Assembly: GCF_001278945.1 (NCBI RefSeq) | Contig: NZ_LGRV01000003.1 | Span: forward strand, 2,356,001-2,420,000 | Length of the DNA stretch: 64,000 bases | Direction of reading: 5' to 3' | DNA from: Lysinibacillus contaminans | GTDB lineage: Bacteria; Bacillota; Bacilli; Bacillales_A; Planococcaceae | In this document: in pieces, positions 38,567-48,077 of the stretch | Layout of the letters: every line of letters begins with the position of its first letter | Position numbering within the stretch: position 1 is the stretch's first letter | Translations under genes and position numbers: made by a program | The notes under the pieces: generated by a model | The model's database searches: none | What the model saw: only the letters and a program-made list of their open reading frames with translations | What the model was told of the DNA's origin: nothing

Positions 38567-39482
38567 TACTGCAAAAAAAATTCTAGAGATTAAAAACTTA
38601 AGACAATATTTTGGTCCTTCTAATAACCCAATTAAAGCAATAGACGGCATTAGTTTCGACGTTTATGAAGGCGAAACACTTGGCCTTGTAGGTGAATCTG
38701 GTTGTGGGAAATCGACAACTGGTCGCTCCATTATTCGTCTTTATGATATTACAGGCGGCGAAATTATTTTCGATGGTGAAAATGTACATGGTAAAAAATC
38801 AAAAGACGAGCTAAAGAAATTTAACAGTCAAATGCAAATGATTTTCCAAGATCCGTACGCTTCTTTAAACCCTCGTATGACTGCTGGAGAAATCATTAGT
38901 GAGGCTTTTCAAATTCACGGTCTGTATAAAAACAAAAATGAGCGTCGTGAAAAAGTAAATCAACTTCTTGAAGCTGTCGGTTTAAATAAAGAACACGCAA
39001 ACCGTTATGCCCACGAATTTTCAGGAGGTCAACGTCAACGTATTGGTATCGCACGTGCACTGAGCTTAAATCCTAAGTTCATCATTGCCGATGAACCCAT
39101 CTCAGCACTTGACGTATCCATTCAAGCACAAGTTGTTAACCTTTTAAAACAATTGCAAAAAGAACGTGGTCTCACGTATCTTTTCATCGCCCATGACTTA
39201 TCGATGGTGAAATATATCAGTGATCGTATCGCTGTTATGTATCGTGGTAAAATTATGGAGATTGGGAAAGCTGATGATATTTACAATCATCCTGTTCACC
39301 CTTATACAAAATCTTTATTATCAGCTATTCCACTCCCAGATCCTATGTCAGAGAAGCGTCGTCAACGTATTCCTTATGAGCATACAGAAGTTGATGATAG
39401 TGCAACATATCACGAGGTTGGAGAACAACATTATGTGTACGGTACAGCTGATTTAGTGAAAAAATGGCTTGCTAAACACTAA
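38559..39482 (+). CDS. oppF: Oligopeptide ABC transporter ATP-binding protein OppF (copy 2)
   Basis: This 307-residue ATPase has the same motifs as copy 1 ([40 protein letters not shown]). The last residues differ (KKWLAKH instead of KNWGDKK). It ends the second opp operon and is followed by a terminator. Confidence 0.95.
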   Translation: MVNTAKKILEIKNLRQYFGPSNNPIKAIDGISFDVYEGETLGLVGESGCGKSTTGRSIIRLYDITGGEIIFDGENVHGKKSKDELKKFNSQMQMIFQDPYASLNPRMTAGEIISEAFQIHGLYKNKNERREKVNQLLEAVGLNKEHANRYAHEFSGGQRQRIGIARALSLNPKFIIADEPISALDVSIQAQVVNLLKQLQKERGLTYLFIAHDLSMVKYISDRIAVMYRGKIMEIGKADDIYNHPVHPYTKSLLSAIPLPDPMSEKRRQRIPYEHTEVDDSATYHEVGEQHYVYGTADLVKKWLAKH

Positions 39483-39496
39483 TAACTTTTCATTCT

Positions 39497-39531
39497 ATCC
39501 ATCCATCGAAATTTCGTTGGGTGGATTTTTT
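39497..39531 (+). terminator. Terminator of opp operon copy 2
   Basis: ATCCATCCA (39497-39505) pairs, with one G-T wobble, with TGGGTGGAT ending at 39525, and six T residues follow. It is the counterpart of the copy 1 terminator. Confidence 0.8.
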
Positions 39532-39657
39532 CTATCTTCTTTTACATTTCTAATATTTACATTAATTAAGCAGTAGATGCATTGATAGGAGAATCCCCCT
39601 GTTATATTGCGAAGTGTATAGTTTTTTACTAATAGTTAGTTCATTGAAAATAATATA

Positions 39658-39696
39658 GCACCTTTAAAAGTAGTTACTCCTTACTTTTAAAAGTGC
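39658..39696 (-). terminator. Hairpin downstream of appC
   Basis: GCACCTTTAAAAGTA (39658-39672) pairs with TACTTTTAAAAGTGC (39682-39696) with one mismatch. It lies 80 bases after appC, convergent with oppF. The T run on the minus strand is poor, so terminator function is likely but not certain. Confidence 0.45.
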
Positions 39697-39778
39697 GTAT
39701 ATCTCGTTTATTATCATATTGAACGCAACATCGAGACACTATATTTATTGAATGATTCAATCCTAGCATCAAAATTGT

Positions 39779-40678
39779 TTACCTTTTCGATTTAGGATTC
39801 ATAGCGTCTTTCAGTCCTTCACCAATGAAGTTTATTGACAAAATGACTAATGTAATAGCTATTGCCGGTGGCATCCAGATCCATGTTTTATCCCTAAGGA
39901 CGTCAGAATTCCTAGCCTCCGCTAACATATTTCCCCAGCTTGGCGTATCTGCTGGGACCCCAAAACCTAAGAAACTTAAAGCAGACTCTGCAACTATTGT
40001 CACTGCCACCAATAAGGTAGCCTGTACAATAATAGTTGAAGCAACATTAGGCAATAAATGTTTAATGATTATTTTTGATGATTTACAACCGATCGATTTA
40101 GCAGCTAAAATATATTCATTTTCTTTTTCAGCAAGAACTCTACTCCTTACAATCCGGGCAACTCCTCCCCAGGTTAAAACGGAAATAACAAAGATCAATG
40201 TCCATAAGCCTGAAACTTTCCCCGAAAGAATCGTATTTAAAACAATAACAAATACCAAAAACGGGAACATTAAAACAAAATCTGTAAAACGCATTAAAAT
40301 TTTATCTATCTTGCCCCCAAAATACCCAGAAATAGCCCCTACAGTTGTCCCTATGAAAACAATAAAAAACATACATCCTAATCCAACTGTTAATGAAGAT
40401 CTTCCAGCATAGAGCATTCTAGTAAAAACGTCGCGCCCATTTGTATCCGTTCCAAGCCAATGCTCACTAGATGGCGGTTTACTAATTTTCATAAAATCTA
40501 TTCGAACAATGTCTTTAGTTGTTATATACGGTGCTAAAAACGACAAAATGATGACAATTACTAAAAAAATAAGACTAATCATCGCTAATTTATTTTTAAC
40601 GAACTTTCTTCTCGCTATCACCCATGGAGAGGGGCTTTTTATTGGTGCTGATATTTTATCATTCGTTACTATTTCCAA
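39779..40678 (-). CDS. appC: Oligopeptide ABC transporter permease AppC
   Basis: This is the second membrane subunit of the third peptide importer. The 299-residue protein has the family motif GTDTNGRDVFTRMLYAGRSSL (about residues 92-112), an N-terminal span (MISLIFLVIVIILSFLAP), and the EAA loop AAKSIGCKSSKIIIKHLLPN. Translation starts at TTG 40678, six bases after GAGGAGGGG. It is clearly different from the two OppC copies. The app name rests on the gene order DFABC. Confidence 0.9.
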   Translation of the reverse strand: MEIVTNDKISAPIKSPSPWVIARRKFVKNKLAMISLIFLVIVIILSFLAPYITTKDIVRIDFMKISKPPSSEHWLGTDTNGRDVFTRMLYAGRSSLTVGLGCMFFIVFIGTTVGAISGYFGGKIDKILMRFTDFVLMFPFLVFVIVLNTILSGKVSGLWTLIFVISVLTWGGVARIVRSRVLAEKENEYILAAKSIGCKSSKIIIKHLLPNVASTIIVQATLLVAVTIVAESALSFLGFGVPADTPSWGNMLAEARNSDVLRDKTWIWMPPAIAITLVILSINFIGEGLKDAMNPKSKR

Positions 40679-40691
40679 TCGTTTCCCCTCC

Positions 40692-41657
40692 TCAATCCAG
40701 TCTAATACGCGGATCTACTACACCATATAATAAATCGGCCACTAAATTTCCAAAAAGCGTTAAGAACGAAAGTAACATAGTTATCGACATCATTACCGCA
40801 TAATCTCTACTACCAACAGAGGATAAGAAGAGTGCGCCTATTCCCGGATAGGTAAAAATGGTTTCTGTTATGACCGCACCACTGATTAATGTAGCGATAT
40901 CAAAACCAAGAAAAGTAACTATCGGAATAATCGAATTTCTTAAAATATGTTTATTATAAATTGTGGACTCTTTCGTCCCCTTCGCTCTTGCTGTCCTAAC
41001 AAAATCTTTTCTACTGTTATCAATAATATCATTTCGTAAAAATTGCGTATAAGAAGCTGTTCCCATTAATCCTAATACAAGTGCAGGCAATAACACATGA
41101 TGAAACCTACTTTGATAGTAAGCCCATGTTCCCTCGTCTAATCCAACAGCGACTGAGCCGTTGAACGGGAACCAACCTAATTTAAAGGAGAAAAAGTAAA
41201 TTGCAACAATTCCCGCGACAAATGACGGGATTGCTAATGCTAAATAATTGTACGAGGCAATTAGATTATCACCTAGTGTATAAGGTTTTCTCCCCGCATA
41301 CATACCCATTATAAATGCAAAAATATACGTAAAAAATAAAGAAGTTACTGCTAAAAATATTGTATTAGGAATCCGTTGTGCAATAACTTCCGAGACCGGT
41401 TTTTTATAGACAGTAGATTTCCCAAAATCTCCTTGTATAAAATCTGAAATCCATCTACCATATTGCACGATAATTGGATCATTATAGCCTAATTTTTCTC
41501 TCATTTCTTCAATGTATTGTGGGTTCGTATTTGAAGGATCAATTTCTCCCGCAAACGGATCTCCCGGCATCATTTTTGCTAAGAAGAACACCACTAGCGA
41601 AATAAGGAGTAACAATGGAATCATGCCGAGTAGTCTTCGTAGTGTGTATTGAAGCAT
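40692..41657 (-). CDS. appB: Oligopeptide ABC transporter permease AppB
   Basis: This is the first membrane subunit of the third importer, about 321 residues. It has an N-terminal span (MIPLLLLISLVVFFLAKMMPG), PGDPFAGEIDPSNTN, and the EAA loop ARAKGTKESTIYNKHILRNS. The frame opens 15 codons earlier, but ATG 41657 has AAGGAGATG upstream and gives the usual MLQYTLRRL start. It lies 13 bases before appC. Confidence 0.9.
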   Translation of the reverse strand: MLQYTLRRLLGMIPLLLLISLVVFFLAKMMPGDPFAGEIDPSNTNPQYIEEMREKLGYNDPIIVQYGRWISDFIQGDFGKSTVYKKPVSEVIAQRIPNTIFLAVTSLFFTYIFAFIMGMYAGRKPYTLGDNLIASYNYLALAIPSFVAGIVAIYFFSFKLGWFPFNGSVAVGLDEGTWAYYQSRFHHVLLPALVLGLMGTASYTQFLRNDIIDNSRKDFVRTARAKGTKESTIYNKHILRNSIIPIVTFLGFDIATLISGAVITETIFTYPGIGALFLSSVGSRDYAVMMSITMLLSFLTLFGNLVADLLYGVVDPRIRLD

Positions 41658-41800
41658 GTGACATCTCCTTATCAATAAAGTTTTACTAATATCTGGCCCC
41701 ATTTAAAATGGGACCTCAGATACCAGCAGTAATTATAAAGCTTTTTTGTACACAGCTTACTTATCGGGTACTAACAAGCTAACAGAATTATATCGTGCCC

Positions 41801-43525
41801 TTACTCAACAACACTCCATTTGTAAACATCTGTTTGGAAACCAACAGCGTTGATATGAACACCTTGTAGACGATTATTAATACCATATAAATCTAAGTTT
41901 TCCCATAACGGAATTGCAGGCAGTTCTTCATTGATATGTTTTTGCCATTCAACATAAACATTTTTACGATAGTCTGTGTCAAATGCAGCTTCACTTAAGC
42001 CTTCATCTAAAAGTTTTTGGTTTTCAGCATCTACCCAACGACCAAAGTTCCACTCCGCATTATTTGCCCAAAGTCCTGATGGGTCAGGGTCAGCACCTGT
42101 ACTCCAAGAACCGAAGAATGCTTCTAGTACCGCATCATCATTATTTTTCATTTCGTTATATAAGTTGAACTCAATTAAAGTACCCGTTGCTAATTCGGTT
42201 TTCACACCAATGTCATTCCAAGCTTGAATAATTGCTTGCGAACGGCCTTCAAAAGCAGCAGGACCAGCATAGTGACCAAATGAAATTTTGAATGGCTTTC
42301 CTTTTGGATCTTCTACAAAGCCATCTCCATCTTTATCTACGTAACCTGCCGATTTTAGAAGTTCTTTAGCCTTATCCTGATTAAATTCATATTGATTTAA
42401 TTCAGATTCCTCAGCAGCTATCCAGAAAGTACTCGGAATAACAGTATTCGCAACTTCAGCTTTTCCTTCTAAGAAAGCATCGATCATTGCTGGACGGTTA
42501 ATCGCATATAATAATGCTTGTCGTAATTCTTTCGATTTAAATTTATCAAAATCAGCTACATTTGTAAGCGTAGCTTTATCACGGTGACCAAATCGAAGCC
42601 CAATATAAGAATAACCTACACCCTTTGTTTCTTCGATTCGCACATTATCTAATGCCGAAAGTTCTTTTACTGATTGTGGTCTAATAGACATAATGTCAAT
42701 CTCACCGTTTTGGAACGCACCAGCTGCTAATGATGGATCGATCACCTTTACAATTACTCCATCAAGAGTTGGTTTTCCTTTCCAGTAATCATCAAAACGC
42801 TCTAATTCAGAATATTCGCCGTCGACAACTTTCTTCACTTTAAATGCCCCTAAGCCTACAGGCGTTTCACGAACTTGTTTTGATTCACCTAAGTCTTTAA
42901 TCGCAATGCCTTCATAATGCTTCTTCGGCATTGGATGAGACCAAAGATTTTCTAGGTTATTAATTTTCACAGCCTCAAAAGTAATTTTTACAGTATAAGG
43001 GTCAACAACTTCTATTCCTTCAATTGAATCAGCTTTCCCCTCTTTTTTTGCCTTTGCCCCTTTAACATTTTCAACATAGTTGTAACGCTCTCCATCATAA
43101 GCTGGGTCTGCTAACGTTTCTAATGCAAATACCCAATCGTCCACCGTTAATTCCTCACCATTATGCCATTTTACACCCTTTTCTAAATTAAACGTATACG
43201 TTAGTTTATCATCACTAATTTCCCATGTTGCTAGTTCAGGCACATATTCTAAATCATCATTTACTTGATAGATTTCGTCCCGTATAAACTCTTGTATATA
43301 ACTATCGACAATACTTCCTGCATAGGCAGGTTCAAATACGCCTTCAGGAGCTTGGTCTGTTCCAAATGTAACGATTCCGCCTTCTTTTGACTCAGTAGTT
43401 GATGCTGGTGTATCCTTTTCTTTCTCGCCCTCTTTTTCAGTTGTAGTTGAGTCGCCATTACATGCTGCTAGGAATAATGCCATTACCAGCATAAGCATGA
43501 ACGCCCATAATGATGATTTTTTCAT
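41801..43525 (-). CDS. appA: Oligopeptide-binding lipoprotein AppA
   Basis: This is the peptide receptor of the third importer. The roughly 574-residue protein has a signal peptide with lipobox FLAAC (Cys near 22), an acidic/threonine-rich linker, and the SBP_bac_5 fold (VTFGTDQAPEGVFEPAYAGS; KSKELRQALLYAINRPAMIDAF). ATG 43525 has GGGGGGAAACTA upstream and is preferred over the frame opening 12 codons earlier. It is only distantly like the two OppA proteins, so a different peptide range is likely. Confidence 0.9.
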   Translation of the reverse strand: MKKSSLWAFMLMLVMALFLAACNGDSTTTEKEGEKEKDTPASTTESKEGGIVTFGTDQAPEGVFEPAYAGSIVDSYIQEFIRDEIYQVNDDLEYVPELATWEISDDKLTYTFNLEKGVKWHNGEELTVDDWVFALETLADPAYDGERYNYVENVKGAKAKKEGKADSIEGIEVVDPYTVKITFEAVKINNLENLWSHPMPKKHYEGIAIKDLGESKQVRETPVGLGAFKVKKVVDGEYSELERFDDYWKGKPTLDGVIVKVIDPSLAAGAFQNGEIDIMSIRPQSVKELSALDNVRIEETKGVGYSYIGLRFGHRDKATLTNVADFDKFKSKELRQALLYAINRPAMIDAFLEGKAEVANTVIPSTFWIAAEESELNQYEFNQDKAKELLKSAGYVDKDGDGFVEDPKGKPFKISFGHYAGPAAFEGRSQAIIQAWNDIGVKTELATGTLIEFNLYNEMKNNDDAVLEAFFGSWSTGADPDPSGLWANNAEWNFGRWVDAENQKLLDEGLSEAAFDTDYRKNVYVEWQKHINEELPAIPLWENLDLYGINNRLQGVHINAVGFQTDVYKWSVVE

Positions 43526-43588
43526 TAGTTTCCCCCCGTGATTTTTTATTTTGAAATTCATATCCTCACTTTTTCTTATTGCCAGCTT

Positions 43589-44578
43589 TTAATATAAGTG
43601 GCAAGCAACCCTATGACCTGATTTCACCTCCTTTAATAATGGTTTAGACAATGAACACTCCGCCATTGCCTGTGGACATCTAGGATGGAATGGGCACCCT
43701 TGTGGAGGATTAGCAGGACTTGGGACATCTCCCTTTAAAATAATACGATTACTTTTCTTTCTCGGATCAGGTATTGGGATTGCTGAGATCAAAGCCTGTG
43801 TATAAGGATGCTTTGGTTCCTCATAAATACTTTCTTTCTCAGCAATTTCAACAATATTTCCCAAATACATAACGGCAATTCGATCACTCATATGTTTCAC
43901 AACACTTAAATCATGAGCAATAAATAAAAATGTTAAGTTAAATTCATCTTGCAACTCTTTTAATAAATTTAGAACTTGAGATTGAACGGAAACATCCAAT
44001 GCAGAGACTGGTTCATCAGCAACGATTAGTTTTGGTCTAAGGGCCAAAGCTCTAGCAATACCTATCCTTTGACGCTGACCTCCAGAAAATTCATGCGCGT
44101 ATTTGTAATATGCATCTTCAGGTAATCCTACTTTCCTCAATAATTCAATGACTTCATTTTTCAATGATGCTAATGATTTTTTTTGGAAGTTCATAATCGG
44201 TTCAGATACGACGCTTCCAACCATCTGCATTGGATTCAATGACGCGTATGGATCTTGGAATATCATTTGAATATCTTTTCTTATTTCTCTTAAAGATTTC
44301 CCTTGTAATTTTGTAATATCCTGACCCTTAAATAATATTTGTCCCTCAGTAGAATCTAATAATCTTAAAATAGTACGTCCTGTTGTGGACTTTCCACAGC
44401 CAGATTCCCCTACTAAACCCAGTGTTTCACCGTTTTTAATTGAAAATGAAACATTATCAACCGCTTTTACATGTCCAACTGTTTTTCTTAGAAATCCGCC
44501 TTTAATAGGATAATAGGTTTTTAGATTTTTAACTTCTAATAAATTTTCTTTCTCATATTTAATTGTTGTATCGTTCAT
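43589..44578 (-). CDS. appF: Oligopeptide ABC transporter ATP-binding protein AppF
   Basis: This 329-residue ATPase has Walker [14 protein letters not shown], signature [15 protein letters not shown], Walker B LIVADEPVSALD and FIAHDLS. Its C-terminal extension has the cysteine group of the family (GCPFHPRCPQAMAEC), which may bind an iron-sulfur cluster. It lies four bases after appD. Confidence 0.92.
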   Translation of the reverse strand: MNDTTIKYEKENLLEVKNLKTYYPIKGGFLRKTVGHVKAVDNVSFSIKNGETLGLVGESGCGKSTTGRTILRLLDSTEGQILFKGQDITKLQGKSLREIRKDIQMIFQDPYASLNPMQMVGSVVSEPIMNFQKKSLASLKNEVIELLRKVGLPEDAYYKYAHEFSGGQRQRIGIARALALRPKLIVADEPVSALDVSVQSQVLNLLKELQDEFNLTFLFIAHDLSVVKHMSDRIAVMYLGNIVEIAEKESIYEEPKHPYTQALISAIPIPDPRKKSNRIILKGDVPSPANPPQGCPFHPRCPQAMAECSLSKPLLKEVKSGHRVACHLY

Positions 44579-44582
44579 GTTG

Positions 44583-45578
44583 TTACCTCATACCTTCTCT
44601 AGGATAGCACCCCTCATAAAGTAAACACGAAACCTCATGTTCATAGCCTACATTTGCAAGCAGAGGTGTTACGGTGCTGCATTCTGGCTTAGCAGATGGG
44701 CATCTTTCAACAAATCGGCAGCCTGATTTAGGCATGTTTTTTAATGATGGCACTATACCTTGAATTGTAGTTAGTTCATTAACTTCCACATCTATCCTTG
44801 GAATTGATGCCATTAATAGTTTCGTATAAGGATGCTGTGGATTATAGAACAAGTTGTCCACACTTGTTTTTTCTACAATTTTACCTGCATACATGATGAT
44901 TACTTCATCACACATTTCTGCAACTACGCCTAAATCATGTGTAATCAATAAAACGGACATGTCATTTTTTTTCTGAATACTCTTAAGCAATTCTAGAATT
45001 TGGGCTTGTACTGTCACATCTAATGCAGTAGTAGGTTCATCAGCGATTAAAAGCTTTGGCTGACAAGCAATTGAAATGGCGATCATCACCCGTTGCCTCA
45101 TTCCACCTGACAATTGATGAGGATATTCATCAACAATTTTTTCTGGTCTTGGAATACCAACATTTTTTAATAACTCTATCGCTTTATTTCTAGCTTCTGG
45201 CTTTGTGATGTTGCTATGATTAAGCAAAATCTCTACTATTTGAAATCCAATTGTAAAAACGGGATTTAATGATGTCATAGGTTCTTGGAAGATCATACTG
45301 ATTTCTTTGCCTCTAATTTTATTCATCTCATCATTAGTATGACCTTCAATATTTTCCCCTCGGAATTTTATTTCACCACCTGTAATTTGCCCGATACCTT
45401 TAGGAAGAAGTTGCATAATTGAAAGTGACATAACACTTTTTCCACAACCGGATTCGCCAACCACACCAACTATTTGCCGCTTTTTAACTGAGAATGAAAC
45501 ATCATCTACAGCGTGATATATTTCTCCTTCTATATCAAAGCCTGTTTTAAGATTTTTCACTTCAAGCATTAAATTCAT
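44583..45578 (-). CDS. appD: Oligopeptide ABC transporter ATP-binding protein AppD
   Basis: This is the first gene of the third importer operon. About 331 residues hold Walker [10 protein letters not shown]-loop FQEPMTSLNP, signature LSGGMRQRV, Walker [20 protein letters not shown] and a C-terminal cysteine group (GCRFVERCPSAKPEC). ATG 45578 is preferred (AAAGGTG 11 bases upstream); a GTG four codons earlier overlaps that site. The order appD-appF-appA-appB-appC is that of the B. subtilis app operon. Confidence 0.92.
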   Translation of the reverse strand: MNLMLEVKNLKTGFDIEGEIYHAVDDVSFSVKKRQIVGVVGESGCGKSVMSLSIMQLLPKGIGQITGGEIKFRGENIEGHTNDEMNKIRGKEISMIFQEPMTSLNPVFTIGFQIVEILLNHSNITKPEARNKAIELLKNVGIPRPEKIVDEYPHQLSGGMRQRVMIAISIACQPKLLIADEPTTALDVTVQAQILELLKSIQKKNDMSVLLITHDLGVVAEMCDEVIIMYAGKIVEKTSVDNLFYNPQHPYTKLLMASIPRIDVEVNELTTIQGIVPSLKNMPKSGCRFVERCPSAKPECSTVTPLLANVGYEHEVSCLLYEGCYPREGMR

Positions 45579-46423
45579 ATTTAATATCACACCTTTAATT
45601 TTTATATAATTTCATAAAATCTAACTTTTTAATTTAATTAAACCTTTCATTTAGATACTGAATATATTATTTTTCAACTTAGTACAGAACAATAGATAAT
45701 GAACATGTTTTCATCATTGGATTATTATTTAACCACTTATTATTTAAATACATTTGTCAGTTTACTTAATATTGCGAAAAATAATTACAGATAACCTAAA
45801 ACTTATTTTAGAAACATAACTGCACAATTAATTATTACTTTTCAAAAAATAGAATTTGCAAACAAATTAATAACTTTTTTACATTCGTGACTAGGATTAT
45901 TACACCTAATAAATTTCAGAATAGTCTGACATGTAATGATAATACTATTTTATCTAGAAATAATACATTTAATCAAGTGATTTTTCGTAATTATTATAAT
46001 ATTATATATTAAACAAACCATACATCTATTACAAAAAACTGTTAGTTTTACCACGGTCTTTAACTGAATTCTTATTCATTTTTGGTTTCCTTTTTACAAT
46101 TTGTTATATTTTTATTATATTTACATAACAAGTAAATGCATTGTGCCTCTTTTCTAATCTATCAAAGACATCCTTTCATTATGAAAAAATGGTTATTACT
46201 GAACTTTTATCTTCGCCTTCTTTTTATTCAGGTAATTCACTTTCTAAGTTTATTGTTATTAATATATAGTTTTACCTATTCAAGCATTAGTAACTAAAAG
46301 CTTTTTTTACTACATTAGTAAACTATTATAGTTAACTATTTATTCGCCATAAATTTACGAACATCCTCTATCTCTAAAATTATCTAATTATATATTTTTT
46401 CTCTGTAAAGTCCCTAAAATATC
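45579..46423. other. AT-rich gene-free region upstream of appD
   Basis: About 840 bases separate appD from the hairpin near the insertion sequence. No frame here looks like protein. AAATTTCAGAATAGT at 45911-45925 matches the CodY consensus at 12 of 15 positions and could control the app operon. I see no clear promoter because the whole stretch is A/T rich. Confidence 0.5.
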
Positions 46424-46465
46424 AAAAAACACGACCATCGGATAAATAGCCGTGGTCGTGTTTTT
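46424..46465 (-). terminator. Strong hairpin terminator, probably the displaced pyr operon terminator
   Basis: AAAAACACGACCA (46425-46437) pairs with TGGTCGTGTTTTT (46453-46465) and an inner CGG/CCG pair lengthens the stem. T runs occur on both strands. The only gene running into it is the pyr operon on the minus strand, now cut off by the insertion sequence. Confidence 0.75.
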
Positions 46466-46478
46466 ATAAAATTTACAT

Positions 46479-48033
46479 ATATGAGTTGATTTCATAATTC
46501 CGATCCCTTCGGTATCAGGGGCTTTCAAACAATAAAAAAAGGGCACCTCCCCATTTTGGTATAATTTAAGCGACGAAACCAAATTAACCAAGAGGTGAAT
46601 GCCCTATGACTATTGTAAAACAAATAAGTCTTTTTGACATCCAAGAATTATTGAATTTGGAAAGTTCTCGTCGTTTTGACGCTGTTTTTTCTACATTTGA
46701 CGTACAGCCGATTTTTCACTTATTCACAAAAAAGACTTTGCGTGGCGCACCACGTGAATTAAATTATGGTGCCATGATTCAATCGCTCATCATTCGAATA
46801 GTTGAACGTATCCCAACAATAAAAGATTTGGTAAAACGTTTGGTAAATGATCCTTTATTTCGTTTTGATTGTGGGTTTCTTGTGTCAGACCCAGTCCCTT
46901 CGGAAGCTTCCTATTCGAGGATTATCAATGTCATCAGTCAATCGACAATTCTTGATGAAATGCAAGATACCCTGATTCAACAAGCGTTTCTAGAAGGTTT
47001 TCTTTGTGATGAACATCTTGCGATTGACGCAACACACTTCGAATCACGTGACGCTTCGAAACCTTCTGAAAAGAAAGAAGCACCAACGAAAAAACGTGGG
47101 AGAAAAACAAAAGAAGAACATGCTGCTTGGCTCGCTGAACAGGCAGAGGCTGAAGCGAATCGTACGACTTATGAAAAGAAAATTGAGCACCAATTAGATA
47201 TACCACTCGAAACACTTTGGGCAGATGCACCGATTGCCCCACAATGGGGCATCAAGAAAAATAGCGACGGTAAAAATACGTTTTGGTATGGCTTTAAAGG
47301 GAATTTAGCTATTTCATCAAAAAGCCAATATATCGTGAGTCGTCTCATGACATCTGGCAATTTACATGATAGTAAAGCAGCGATTCCCTTACTAAAAAAG
47401 GTGGAACACCTGATACCAAGTCATTTTACAACGGCTTTATTCGATGCGGGTTATGATTATGAACCGATTTATACGCAAGCAGCTGCACAAAATATGCGTA
47501 TAGTGATTCCATATAATCCCCGTCGTGAAGGTGAATACATCGGGTTCGATGAATATTTCCGTCCCACTTGTGTACGTGAACATAGCTACTGTTACGATAG
47601 TTTTGACGAGCAATATCGCACGCTAAAATTCACACGCCCAAAAGAATGTACGACCTGTCCTTTACGCAAGGATTCCTTGTGTCAAAAGGTGTTCAAAATC
47701 AAGTGTGATACAGACATTCGGAAATATACGTATCCAGCACGTGGCTCTGAACTGTGGAAAAATCTTTACAAAGAACGAACAGCGGTTGAGCGAGTAAACG
47801 CTTATTTAAAACAATATTTTCAATTGAAAAATGTCCGTCATCGAACAGGAAGAAAGGCAAAACTACATTTCGACCTTGTGACGTTTATTTATAATGCCTG
47901 CAAATTAGCAACAGATAGAATCAATGCCATCTTACAAGATCAAAACCAAGCAGCTTAAATTTTAAAAACGTAAGTTTTGAATTAGGAGCAGTCTAAGCTT
48001 TTGAAAAAGATGAATTATGAAATTGATTCATAT
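46479..48033 (+). mobile_element. Insertion sequence with IS1182/IS4-type DDE transposase
   Basis: The element is about 1555 bases, bounded by 22-base imperfect inverted repeats: 46479-46500 (ending TTTCATAATTC) and the complement of 48012-48033, with three mismatches. It contains one intact transposase gene. It lies between pyrE and a hairpin terminator. A target duplication could not be fixed by eye because both flanks are AT-rich. Confidence 0.85.
46606..47958 (+). CDS. DDE transposase (DUF772 plus DDE_Tnp_1, IS1182-like)
   Basis: This intact 450-residue transposase moves the insertion sequence. The N-terminal DUF772-type domain (about 15-110) is followed by an RNase H-like domain with D141 (IDATHFESRD), D280 (LFDAGYDYEP) and a glutamate in KERTAVERVN (about 390-395). 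A charged insertion (about 150-190, rich in K, E, A) separates the first two parts, and a cysteine group (CTTCPLRKDSLC, about 348-359) precedes the last. RBS AAGAGGTG lies just before ATG. Assignment to IS1182 rather than another IS4-like family is inference. Confidence 0.88.
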   Translation: MTIVKQISLFDIQELLNLESSRRFDAVFSTFDVQPIFHLFTKKTLRGAPRELNYGAMIQSLIIRIVERIPTIKDLVKRLVNDPLFRFDCGFLVSDPVPSEASYSRIINVISQSTILDEMQDTLIQQAFLEGFLCDEHLAIDATHFESRDASKPSEKKEAPTKKRGRKTKEEHAAWLAEQAEAEANRTTYEKKIEHQLDIPLETLWADAPIAPQWGIKKNSDGKNTFWYGFKGNLAISSKSQYIVSRLMTSGNLHDSKAAIPLLKKVEHLIPSHFTTALFDAGYDYEPIYTQAAAQNMRIVIPYNPRREGEYIGFDEYFRPTCVREHSYCYDSFDEQYRTLKFTRPKECTTCPLRKDSLCQKVFKIKCDTDIRKYTYPARGSELWKNLYKERTAVERVNAYLKQYFQLKNVRHRTGRKAKLHFDLVTFIYNACKLATDRINAILQDQNQAA

Positions 48034-48077
48034 TAAATTTAAATTTAGTCTTTTTACTTTCGGTTAATGTTTAAGGT

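Larger units (their letters stand above)
33515..39531 (+). repeat. Tandem duplication, copy 2 (oppABCDF plus leader)
   Basis: This is the second copy of the block at 26785-32875, in the same orientation and gene order. The leaders share recognisable stretches (for example TTTCTACAAAA near the left limit and GAATCATTTTT near 33576) but are clearly diverged, so the duplication is not recent. Confidence 0.85.

Noticed and set aside
45600..46420. Possible promoters or small RNA in the AT-rich DNA upstream of appD
   Set aside because: Many -10-like strings occur by chance in such DNA and none has a convincing partner or hairpin-terminator structure.
46388..46591. Minus-strand open frame of 67 codons next to the insertion sequence
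   Set aside because: It spans the hairpin terminator and the left terminal repeat of the element, so it is not a gene.
46934..47242. Minus-strand open frame of 102 codons inside the transposase
   Set aside because: It is antisense to a clearly intact transposase with DDE residues and has no family features.
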